Position numbers and translations under genes: made by a program
In this document: one piece after another, positions 33,827 to 40,233 of the stretch
Position numbering within the stretch: the first letter of the stretch is position 1
How the letters are laid out: every line of letters starts with the position of its first letter
Assembly: GCA_018303125.1 (NCBI GenBank)
Contig: JAGVYS010000049.1
Coordinates: forward strand, 1 to 40,233
Reading direction: 5' to 3'
Length of the DNA stretch: 40,233 bases
Origin: Candidatus Woesearchaeota archaeon
GTDB taxonomy: Archaea; Nanobdellota; Nanobdellia; Woesearchaeales; WJIZ01
Notes under the pieces: generated by a model
The model's input: only the letters and a program-made list of their open reading frames with translations
The model's database searches: none
What the model was told of the DNA's origin: nothing

Positions 33827-34069
33827 TTATGCCATTCCTATTATCAGTATGGCTATGACAAGTCCGAAGATTACTATCGTTTCAGGGATTACTGTAAGAA
33901 TCAATCCCTTTCCGAAAAGGCTCTCCTTCTCTGCCATTGCCCCTACCGCTGCCGCGCCTATGGATTTTTCAGCTAATCCTGCGCCTATCGCGCTTAGCCC
34001 TACTGCAAGCCCTGCACCTATTGCCACCAATCCTGCGCTTCCATTTGCTATTGCTGCTTCTACTGCCAT
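33827..34069 (-). CDS. atpK: A-type ATP synthase rotor-ring subunit K (c)
   Basis: From MAVEAAIANGS this is an 80-residue, two-helix proteolipid: a Gly/Ala-rich first helix (AIGAGLAVGLSAIGAGLAEKSIGAAAVG) and a second helix with the ion-binding Glu63 in IPETIVIFGLVIAILI. It is the single-hairpin form, not duplicated. Thr after the Glu occurs in several Na+-binding rings, but the first helix lacks the helper Gln, so the coupling ion is undecided. The frame runs on to 34138, but that part overlaps subunit I; GGAGGT precedes the ATG at 34069. Confidence 0.93.
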   Translation of the reverse strand: MAVEAAIANGSAGLVAIGAGLAVGLSAIGAGLAEKSIGAAAVGAMAEKESLFGKGLILTVIPETIVIFGLVIAILIIGMA

Positions 34070-34073
34070 TTTT

Positions 34074-35858
34074 TTACCTCCCGAATGGTTTAAACAATAT
34101 TCCTCCACCTTTGTAGAACTTTCCAAAGAGTTCCACATAATGAAGCCTCAATGAGTGTAAGAAGCATCCAAGGCACCCTAATGCAATGTTTATTGCATGA
34201 CCAACCGCAAACACTATCACTCCTATGGTTATTGATATTATGCTACCTTGGAGCAATCCTGATGAGATGTCATTAATTACCAGAGCCAGGCCAACGCTTG
34301 ACAATCCTATTGCCATGAGCCTTGCGTATGAGAGTATGTTCCCGAAGATGCTTGGAATCTCAACTATGCCAGCCAATCCCTCTCCCAAATATATAATGTA
34401 CCCTGCCGCCAGAATAATCAACAAGCCTGCTAAAAAGCTGATTTTTATTATTCCTGTCAGGCTGGCAAGCAGCATGAAAAATCCTATCTGCATTATCCAC
34501 CATCCACCCTTGGCAAGGAACGCTTTCTTAAATCCATGTTCTCTCTTCTCGTTTATGAATCCAAGCACAAGGCCGATATTAATGTGCACTATTCCTATTG
34601 CTATGGCGGTAATTATCAATGGCTCCAGCGCATGTTCAGGGTTCCTGTTTAGTATAGGATGATACAGCTCTTTTCCAAAGAACTCTCCAAATACTCCGCC
34701 AAAAAGTATTGATGCAAATGAGGAAAATATAAGTATGTTGAAGAATCTTGAAAATTTTGGCATTTTCTTCTTCAGCAGCCAGAAAATAATCAATGTTGCA
34801 ATGCCGTAGCCAATATCTCCAAGCATGAAGCCGAACATCAATGGAAAAGTTATGAAAAGGAACCATGTAGGGTCAATCTCCTTATATCTGGGTATTGAAA
34901 AGAGGTCAATGAAGAACTGGAAGTCGCTCACATGTTTTGGGTTTTCAAGCTCAACAGGAACAATATCTTCCTCTGTTATTTCCTCAGTCTCTATAATTAT
35001 TCTCTCCCTTGCTGCTTTCCTTATTTCCTTTGTTGCTTTTGCAACAGATTCAGCCGGAAGGAAGCCCGTGGCAATGAATGATTTTTCAGTCTCTCCGAAC
35101 AGAAGCGGTGCCTGAAGCTTTTCAAGCTCCCTTGAAAGCAGCTTCTCATATCCAAGCAGCATAGCAGAATGCTCTGCCTTGATTTTCTCTATAGCCTGCT
35201 CAGATTCTTTCCTTAGCCTCTCCATGCCATCAATCTCATCATGAAGCATTTTCGCATTCAATCCTTTTACATCAGCAACATCTATGGCTGAAAAATTATT
35301 GGATGCAAGAATCTTTCTTGCCTTCTCTTCCTGCTTCCTGTCTATGCACAATCCTATATACTCTTTTTTCCCTTCAATGTTAGACTTGAGGCTATACCTT
35401 GAGGTAATCTTCCTTACATTATTTTCAACATCTGCAGAATTGCTGGCTGTGCCGAAGAATACAGCTATGCTTGAAATATCAGTTATGCCCTCCAGTCCGA
35501 CTTTTTTCAGGAGGAGTACCTTGCCTAAAAGCTCCATCTTCTTTTGGATGTCATTTCTCCTTATATTATCCATGTACTCAAATGCCTTGCTTGCTATGGC
35601 CTCTGATTTGGCTATGGCTTTTCCAATATCACCCTCCTTTGTCTCTGTCTCTCCACTTATGCCAAGCACGGATATTGCTGACCTCAACTGCACCAATGAG
35701 GACGATATCTTTTCAGCATCGGGTAAGGATTCTCCTATTTTCAGGTTTTCCTCGTTTTCAGTTATGTGCATCACCTTTAGGTCATGAAGTTTTTCTATTA
35801 CATCCTTCATTGCCCTTTTTGAGCCTATTACCTTTATCTTGCTCATCTCCCTTATCAT
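34074..35858 (-). CDS. atpI: A-type ATP synthase membrane stator subunit I (a)
   Basis: This 594-residue protein has a ~300-residue cytoplasmic coiled-coil arm followed by about eight membrane helices from residue ~330. FSIPRYKEIDPTWFLFITFPLMFGFMLGDIGYG opens the membrane part, and NILSYARLMAIGLSSVG contains the essential Arg next to the rotor Glu. It forms the ion path with ring subunit K. Its ATG overlaps the stop of subunit H. Confidence 0.94.
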   Translation of the reverse strand: MIREMSKIKVIGSKRAMKDVIEKLHDLKVMHITENEENLKIGESLPDAEKISSSLVQLRSAISVLGISGETETKEGDIGKAIAKSEAIASKAFEYMDNIRRNDIQKKMELLGKVLLLKKVGLEGITDISSIAVFFGTASNSADVENNVRKITSRYSLKSNIEGKKEYIGLCIDRKQEEKARKILASNNFSAIDVADVKGLNAKMLHDEIDGMERLRKESEQAIEKIKAEHSAMLLGYEKLLSRELEKLQAPLLFGETEKSFIATGFLPAESVAKATKEIRKAARERIIIETEEITEEDIVPVELENPKHVSDFQFFIDLFSIPRYKEIDPTWFLFITFPLMFGFMLGDIGYGIATLIIFWLLKKKMPKFSRFFNILIFSSFASILFGGVFGEFFGKELYHPILNRNPEHALEPLIITAIAIGIVHINIGLVLGFINEKREHGFKKAFLAKGGWWIMQIGFFMLLASLTGIIKISFLAGLLIILAAGYIIYLGEGLAGIVEIPSIFGNILSYARLMAIGLSSVGLALVINDISSGLLQGSIISITIGVIVFAVGHAINIALGCLGCFLHSLRLHYVELFGKFYKGGGILFKPFGR

Positions 35859-36169
35859 AGAATTTCCTCAAATTGCTCTAGTATTTTATTCACTGCTTTG
35901 GATATGTTCTTTTCTGCCTTTTTTGCCATGTCAGAAGCATCTTTCCTTGCCTTCTTTTCAGCTTCTTCCTTCTTTTCCTCTAATTTGGCATGTTCCTTGG
36001 CAATTCTCTTTTCAATAGCTTCCCTTGCTTTCTCGGTCTCTTCCTGCCTAATCTTCTCTGCCTTTGCCCTTGCATCCCTTATGCTTTCCTCTGCCTTTGC
36101 CTTTGCTTCTTCAATAGCTTTCCCTGATTCTTCCTCTGCTTCCTTTATTGCTTCAAGTGCTGTGTCCAT
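35855..36169 (-). CDS. atpH: A-type ATP synthase subunit H
   Basis: From MDTALEAIKEAEEESGKAI this is a 104-residue, almost wholly charged coiled coil rich in Ala, Glu and Lys with heptad/hendecad spacing, as in the H/G peripheral-stalk subunits that pair with subunit E. The frame begins with a TTG at 36190, but the ATG at 36169 matches the family start. It is the first gene of the operon, about 40 bases behind the TATA boxes. Confidence 0.88.
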   Translation of the reverse strand: MDTALEAIKEAEEESGKAIEEAKAKAEESIRDARAKAEKIRQEETEKAREAIEKRIAKEHAKLEEKKEEAEKKARKDASDMAKKAEKNISKAVNKILEQFEEIL

Positions 36170-36192
36170 CTTGTTTATGGTATAGGGCAAAT

Positions 36193-36218
36193 CTTTATAT
36201 CACTTTACTATATATAAT
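36193..36218 (-). promoter_or_regulatory. ATPase operon promoter
   Basis: On the minus strand ATTATATATA (36218-36209) and TGATATAAAG (36202-36193) are two TATA-like boxes between the PhoU-like gene's stop and atpH. The nearer box would give an almost leaderless start at 36169, the farther a leader of about 20 bases. Confidence 0.55.
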
Positions 36219-36229
36219 ATGGAAAACAT

Positions 36230-37105
36230 TTAGTTCTCTATTTTCTTTGTTATTGCCCAATCCAGTATCACCTCTGCTGTATTTTGTAAATGTCTCTTGA
36301 TTCTATTCTTATTTGCGTTTTTCAGGCTGTCGCTTTTGTATTCCTCAAGGTCAACTATGCACTTTGTTAGCTTTATCCCCCTCATGTAATCCAATGAAGA
36401 TATATTCTCAAGTATATCCTTTATCTCATCAATTATAGGCACAAGGTCGCTTAAGAATTCCTTTTCATCTCTCTCAAATTGTATGAGATAGTCGACCAAT
36501 CTCTCAAGCTCAATCGCTATATGGAGCATGTAATGCAACTCTATAGGCTTTATTCTTGTTGGCTGGTTAAGTGTAAGGGATGAAATGACTGATTTTTGTA
36601 TCAGTATCTTGCTCCTGTCTATCTCTTCCTCGTACTTCGCGATAAGGCTCTGGCTGTAATTGTCAATCATGACATAGAGCAAATTTCTTATTTTTTTTGT
36701 CATGGTCTTTAGAAGGGCATCTGGCTCGCTTATTGACATGCTTGACTCATATGTAACATTCTCAGAGTCAAGGTCCACAAACTCCAGCCCAGACATCATA
36801 TTCTTCTGGTTGAGGAGAGAACCAAGGTCAGTTTTTTTCTCGAAGCTTATCTTGAAAGATGATGCAGGATTCACATAGCAGGCCATTACAAGATTTATGA
36901 GCACATCCTTGTACAGCGAAGGAAGCGTTAGGTTTATTGTTTTCATTTCTTCTTTTCTTTTTTCAGGTGATATAAGAATTGAGCCATCGCTGCTTTCCTG
37001 AAGGAACACCTTTGAGCTTGAGTCTATCTTGTGCCTCTTGCACCAGGCTGTAGGCAAATAGACATAATGCATCTTGCCTGTTTTCTGTATGTTCCTTATC
37101 TCCAT
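36230..37105 (-). CDS. AbrB-PhoU type phosphate-uptake regulator-like protein
   Basis: This 291-residue protein starts with a SpoVT-AbrB DNA-binding domain (residues 1-50, MEIRNIQKTGKMHYVYLPTA, ILISPEKR) and continues with helical PhoU-like repeats (about 85-290, including IELHYMLHIAIELERLVDYLIQFERDEKEF). Archaeal proteins of this build are annotated as phosphate-uptake regulators. No phosphate transporter genes are adjacent; the ATPase operon is 40 bases downstream on the same strand. A strong TATA box lies at about 37126-37140, some 20-30 bases before the ATG. Confidence 0.82.
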   Translation of the reverse strand: MEIRNIQKTGKMHYVYLPTAWCKRHKIDSSSKVFLQESSDGSILISPEKRKEEMKTINLTLPSLYKDVLINLVMACYVNPASSFKISFEKKTDLGSLLNQKNMMSGLEFVDLDSENVTYESSMSISEPDALLKTMTKKIRNLLYVMIDNYSQSLIAKYEEEIDRSKILIQKSVISSLTLNQPTRIKPIELHYMLHIAIELERLVDYLIQFERDEKEFLSDLVPIIDEIKDILENISSLDYMRGIKLTKCIVDLEEYKSDSLKNANKNRIKRHLQNTAEVILDWAITKKIEN

Positions 37106-37200
37106 CTATAAGTAGGAGTATTTACTATATATATAAATATTTGTTTTGTTCTAGATTTTGACCCTTTCTTTATAGCAAATGTTCTACTTAGTTTTTCAAA

Positions 37201-37247
37201 ATCTTTATAAACACATGTAAACAATATGTAGATTACAAGTAAATAAC
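37201..37247 (+). promoter_or_regulatory. Promoter region of the small RHH-like gene
   Basis: CTTTATAAAC at about 37203-37212 is the TATA box. Between it and the ATG at 37248 are ACATGT (palindrome) and TTACAAGTAA, short dyads that could bind a ribbon-helix-helix dimer. This half of the 142-base gap shows no other gene. Confidence 0.4.
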
Positions 37248-37394
37248 ATGCAAAAGAAATCAAAGATTGATGTATACCTTACTCCGGAACATAAGGCAAT
37301 AATCCAGGAGAAGGCTAAGAAACTGGACCTTTCTGTATCAGATTATATGAAGCTTAAGGCTCTTAACATACTCAAAAATGAGGAAGAAAAGTAA
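37248..37394 (+). CDS. Small ribbon-helix-helix (CopG/Arc-like) protein
   Basis: This 48-residue protein has the pattern of an RHH DNA-binding domain: a basic strand KSKIDVYLTPEHKAIIQEKA, then a turn and helix (KLDLSVSDYMKLKALNIL). Such dimers act as small repressors, often of their own operon. The stop lies 17 bases inside the start of the large surface-protein gene, so the two are probably co-expressed. Confidence 0.65.
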   Translation: MQKKSKIDVYLTPEHKAIIQEKAKKLDLSVSDYMKLKALNILKNEEEK

Positions 37395-40233
37395 ATTGGA
37401 CCGAGAAATAAATCTAAAGAAATCAATGGAAAAGAGGATTGCAGCTAACAGGGCGCTCGGGCTTCTTATTGCTGTCGTAATCTCAGTTTCAATCCTAAAT
37501 CTTCTCGGCACTCATACGGGTTATACTGTACTGCAAGAAAGCAATTTAATTGAGAGGGAATTTACCTCCAATGAAAATATTGCCTTGCCTATAAAAGACA
37601 TAACTGCTCTTTACCTGAACAGCTACATATCAAGCAATTTCTCAGGAGAGGTATCTCTATATGATGAGAATAGGAGGTATTCAATATTGGATTACTCCAT
37701 TCCTGAGCTTGATGAAGAAGTTGATAATTCATCAATAGAATTTGAATTGAATTACAATAAAATCTCTCCTGAAGTAGCCGAGCTATCAGTTGTTGCAGAG
37801 GAATATAGCTGCGTTGAATGGAAGATAAATGATGAGAGTATCTGCTATGGAGAAAATTCATGCTGCTCCTTATTGAACTTTGAATCTTCTGGCGAAAAGA
37901 ATGAATCACTTTATCTCAACAATGGTAGGTATAATGCACAAGACAGGAATATAGTGAAAGCACAAGTCATTTATGCCAATTACAGCTTGGATATAGATAA
38001 TGCTTACTCTGACATAAGGTATAGCGACATAAAAGGGATTGTTGTTGACTTGTTTGATAAGCTGCCATTGAGCAATGTATGCGGTGAGGCATGCAACCTT
38101 AACCAGAATATCGAGGCATATACACTAGAAGTAAAGGTTTATTCCGGAAGCTTATTTTTGGAGAATTATTCTTACCGCTTGACTCCAAATAATGCGCCTG
38201 AGTTCAAGGAAGTGCCAAATATAACCTTCTCAGATAATTACACTCTTGACTTAAGCAGATATGTTTCAGACAAGGAGGGAGATAATTTAATCCTCGATTA
38301 TTTGAAAGTGGAAGGCATAGAAATAGAGTTTGATGGGCTTACTGCAATAATCAAAGCAGATGATAACTTTACAGGAAAAGCATACACATTTTTTACTGTG
38401 AATGATTCCTCATTAAGTGCTACTTCCAGCATAATAGAGCTTGAGGTTGTTGAATTCAAGCCTAAAGTTGTTGTGGGAGAGGCTGTAAGATGGGTAAAGA
38501 AGGCTTTGGTTATTGATAATAAAGTACTGCTTGAACATGAGCCTATTAATGTTACAATAAAGGCAGATGGTGAAGAGATTCTTGACAGGAATGTAGATAT
38601 TATAGTTGAAGGGGAAAGGAAGGATTTGGATGAGTATGAGTATGACAAGAAGCTGGAGATTCTAGATGATGAAATAAATAATGCAGCCTTAGAAAAGAAA
38701 ACAGCTTTGGAGGAAAAGAAGAGTGAATTTGTCAAGAGCAAAAGATTGGAGAATACTGGCAGGGCATTAAGGAAATTAATCTCCATAACTGGCAATGTTG
38801 TTTTGAATGAAGAAGAGGAAGAAGATAATACAGTTCTGATAATAAATGAAGATGTTCAAGAAGTAGAGGTAGAATACTTCACAGAAGCACCAATTGCAAT
38901 TGAAGAAGAGATTGATAATGGAAAGAGGGTTACAATAAGCTCTGACATTGGCTATGAGGATGTGCTTGCATTTGCGGAGATACCTGATACGGATGCAAAT
39001 TCGATAAGATTGTATCATTTGGTCGACGGAAGCAGGATTCCATCAAATTTCGATGGCTATGACAGTAATAATAATGAAATGGTGGATTATATTGAATGGA
39101 CAGTTCCTCATCTCTCTAATCAGACTTATGAGATTATACTGATAACTAATGCTGACCATTTGGATGAAAACAGGACGTTTGTTGAAGATGTTTATGATTA
39201 TGTAAAGGCAAGAGATTATAATTTCACTTTAATACCTGCAAACCATTATCTAAGAGTAAAGTTTGAAACAAATCTTACATCTGACAGGGACATAACCATA
39301 TACGCAAGGAGCAATTACCCAAATGCATCTGTCCTGGTTTATGAGAAAGACAAGAATGATTCAATAGCTGACTTTGGAACAATTTCTGATGATAGGAGAT
39401 ATAAAATAATCCTAGATAATATTACAGCCCAGGATACATTTGACCTAAAAACAACAAATGATGTTGAGTTTGACTATGTTGTTGACCCAACAGTTTGCGA
39501 CCAGGGAGATGAATTAACTGAATGCAATATTACAACTGCAAAGACATGGAATGGAAGTGTTACGTTTAACAATTTGAGGATTAAGAGCGGAGGCAGTATA
39601 GCACACACTACCAACACTAATGCCCAGACATATATACTAAATATAACTGCTACGAATTTCACAATTGAATCCGGAGGTACAATAAATCTTGCTGGAAAGG
39701 GGTATAGTAAAGAAAATGGCCCGGGAAATGGAACAAAAACAATTCATGGAGGTGGTGCCGGACATGGAGGAATTGGTGGGGATGCTGACTCCAGCTCTGG
39801 GACAGGCGGGATTGCATATGGAAGTGCTACTGAAACATTAACAATTGGAAGCGGAGGAGGGGGTACAAGCGCAGGTGCAGGGGGAGGCCTAATTATAATT
39901 AATGTTACAAACACATTAAATGTTTCAGGAATTCTCACTGTGAATGGAACTGCAGCATCTGCAAGTACTGACAGCGGAGGGGGTTCAGGAGGCGGCATAA
40001 ATATACGTACTGGTATTTTTGGAGGCAACGGAACTATTACTGCAGATGGCGGCTCTGGTGACAGGACCGGCGCGCAGGGCGGGGGCGGGGGCGGGGGAGG
40101 CAGGATTGCAATCAGGTACACTACAAAGACATTTACAGGCACACTTAGAGCAAATGGAGGAGCCAATGGCCAGGCAAACTCACAGGCAGGAAGCGCTGGA
40201 ACAATATATCAGGAACAATCTGGAAGCTTAAAC
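37378..40233 (+). CDS. Large surface/cell-envelope protein (3' end beyond the window)
   Basis: The frame is open from the ATG at 37378 to the right edge, at least 952 residues. A basic start is followed by one hydrophobic segment (GLLIAVVISVSILNLLG, about 28-45) serving as signal or anchor. The exported part has many N-x-S/T glycosylation sites, an Ig/cadherin-like stretch (NNAPEFKEVPNITFSDNYT), an acidic helical region near 420-480, and, from about residue 700, beta-rich sequence ending in a Gly-rich domain (GGGAGHGGIGG, QGGGGGGGGR). It is probably a cell-surface or adhesion protein. An in-frame ATG at 37426 is an alternative start. No adhesion partner can be named. Confidence 0.8.
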   Translation, partial: MRKKSKLDREINLKKSMEKRIAANRALGLLIAVVISVSILNLLGTHTGYTVLQESNLIEREFTSNENIALPIKDITALYLNSYISSNFSGEVSLYDENRRYSILDYSIPELDEEVDNSSIEFELNYNKISPEVAELSVVAEEYSCVEWKINDESICYGENSCCSLLNFESSGEKNESLYLNNGRYNAQDRNIVKAQVIYANYSLDIDNAYSDIRYSDIKGIVVDLFDKLPLSNVCGEACNLNQNIEAYTLEVKVYSGSLFLENYSYRLTPNNAPEFKEVPNITFSDNYTLDLSRYVSDKEGDNLILDYLKVEGIEIEFDGLTAIIKADDNFTGKAYTFFTVNDSSLSATSSIIELEVVEFKPKVVVGEAVRWVKKALVIDNKVLLEHEPINVTIKADGEEILDRNVDIIVEGERKDLDEYEYDKKLEILDDEINNAALEKKTALEEKKSEFVKSKRLENTGRALRKLISITGNVVLNEEEEEDNTVLIINEDVQEVEVEYFTEAPIAIEEEIDNGKRVTISSDIGYEDVLAFAEIPDTDANSIRLYHLVDGSRIPSNFDGYDSNNNEMVDYIEWTVPHLSNQTYEIILITNADHLDENRTFVEDVYDYVKARDYNFTLIPANHYLRVKFETNLTSDRDITIYARSNYPNASVLVYEKDKNDSIADFGTISDDRRYKIILDNITAQDTFDLKTTNDVEFDYVVDPTVCDQGDELTECNITTAKTWNGSVTFNNLRIKSGGSIAHTTNTNAQTYILNITATNFTIESGGTINLAGKGYSKENGPGNGTKTIHGGGAGHGGIGGDADSSSGTGGIAYGSATETLTIGSGGGGTSAGAGGGLIIINVTNTLNVSGILTVNGTAASASTDSGGGSGGGINIRTGIFGGNGTITADGGSGDRTGAQGGGGGGGGRIAIRYTTKTFTGTLRANGGANGQANSQAGSAGTIYQEQSGSLN
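40077..40097 (+). other. G-quadruplex-like tract in the surface-protein gene
   Basis: Four G-runs (3, 5, 5 and 5 bases) are separated by single C bases within the codons for a poly-Gly stretch. The surrounding genome is AT-rich and elsewhere mostly uses GGA or GGC for Gly. Confidence 0.6.

Noticed and set aside
34070-34138. N-terminal extension of the ATPase K subunit frame
   Set aside because: It overlaps the end of subunit I and is not hydrophobic; the ATG at 34069 with GGAGGT upstream fits the proteolipid family.
37589-39018. Several minus-strand open frames within the surface-protein region
   Set aside because: They are antisense to a continuous 952-codon plus-strand frame with a signal segment and N-glycosylation sites.
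1-40233. tRNA, rRNA, CRISPR array, transposase or integrase
   Set aside because: No tRNA-like T-arm with matching acceptor stem, no regularly spaced long repeats and no transposase motifs were seen by eye; a covariance-model scan would be needed to exclude small RNAs fully.

Overview
The window is archaeal DNA: moderately AT-rich, densely packed, with TATA boxes about 25-30 bases before many start codons, several apparently leaderless genes and frequent ATGA stop/start overlaps. Archaeal marker genes include an A1AO ATPase operon, FtsZ beside SecE/Sec61-gamma and Spt5/NusG, archaeal L11, the archaeal D-aminoacyl-tRNA deacylase DtdA, archaeal cytidylate kinase, Elp3 and an AbrB-PhoU regulator. 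Small membrane and zinc-finger proteins, a very long glycosylatable surface protein and a DsbA-like protein with a Cys-rich tail suggest a DPANN-type archaeon (Woesearchaeota or Pacearchaeota-like). That placement is an inference and would need a marker-gene tree.

Layout: (1) 1-4778, minus: a hexapeptide acyltransferase followed by three tandem proteins carrying a PEP-utiliser phosphohistidine (swivelling) domain without an ATP-grasp domain. The first of the three is broken by a perfect 58-bp tandem duplication and the last runs off the left edge. (2) 4812-6343, minus: an alpha/beta hydrolase and a secreted protein. (3) 6535-14471, plus: DUF1189-like membrane protein, cmk, a fumarylacetoacetate-hydrolase-fold enzyme, a SlyD-like FKBP, ftsZ-secE-nusG, an unknown protein, rpl11 with a long charged tail, and a CPA2 antiporter. 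(4) 14632-16980: serA and an ACT-domain regulator, divergent, with a related inverted repeat in each promoter. (5) 17051-18762: a membrane protein and a HEPN/nucleotidyltransferase pair; the antitoxin-like gene has three evenly spaced palindromes upstream and the HEPN gene carries two frameshifts. (6) 18783-20911: dtdA, a small membrane protein and a three-gene operon of 52-100-residue proteins headed by an AbrB-like protein. (7) 20926-23627, minus: a DsbA-like exported protein preceded by a 24-codon ORF, and a membrane-tethered winged-helix protein. (8) 23682-28129, plus: elp3, an NSUN-type m5C methyltransferase, a fourth phosphohistidine-domain paralogue, and thioredoxin. (9) 28145-37105, minus: the A1AO ATPase operon in the order H-I-K-E-C-F-A-B-D, ending with a 32-residue membrane peptide and preceded by an AbrB-PhoU protein. 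(10) 37248-40233, plus: a small ribbon-helix-helix-like protein overlapping the start of a large surface protein cut by the right edge.

Most of the window is housekeeping. The parts that most deserve a second look are the phosphohistidine-domain family (four paralogues, one disrupted, one coupled to RNA-modification genes), the phased operator array and double frameshift at the HEPN/NTase module, the paired operators of serA and its presumed regulator, and several very small genes that routine annotation would miss. I saw no tRNA, rRNA, CRISPR array or insertion sequence.
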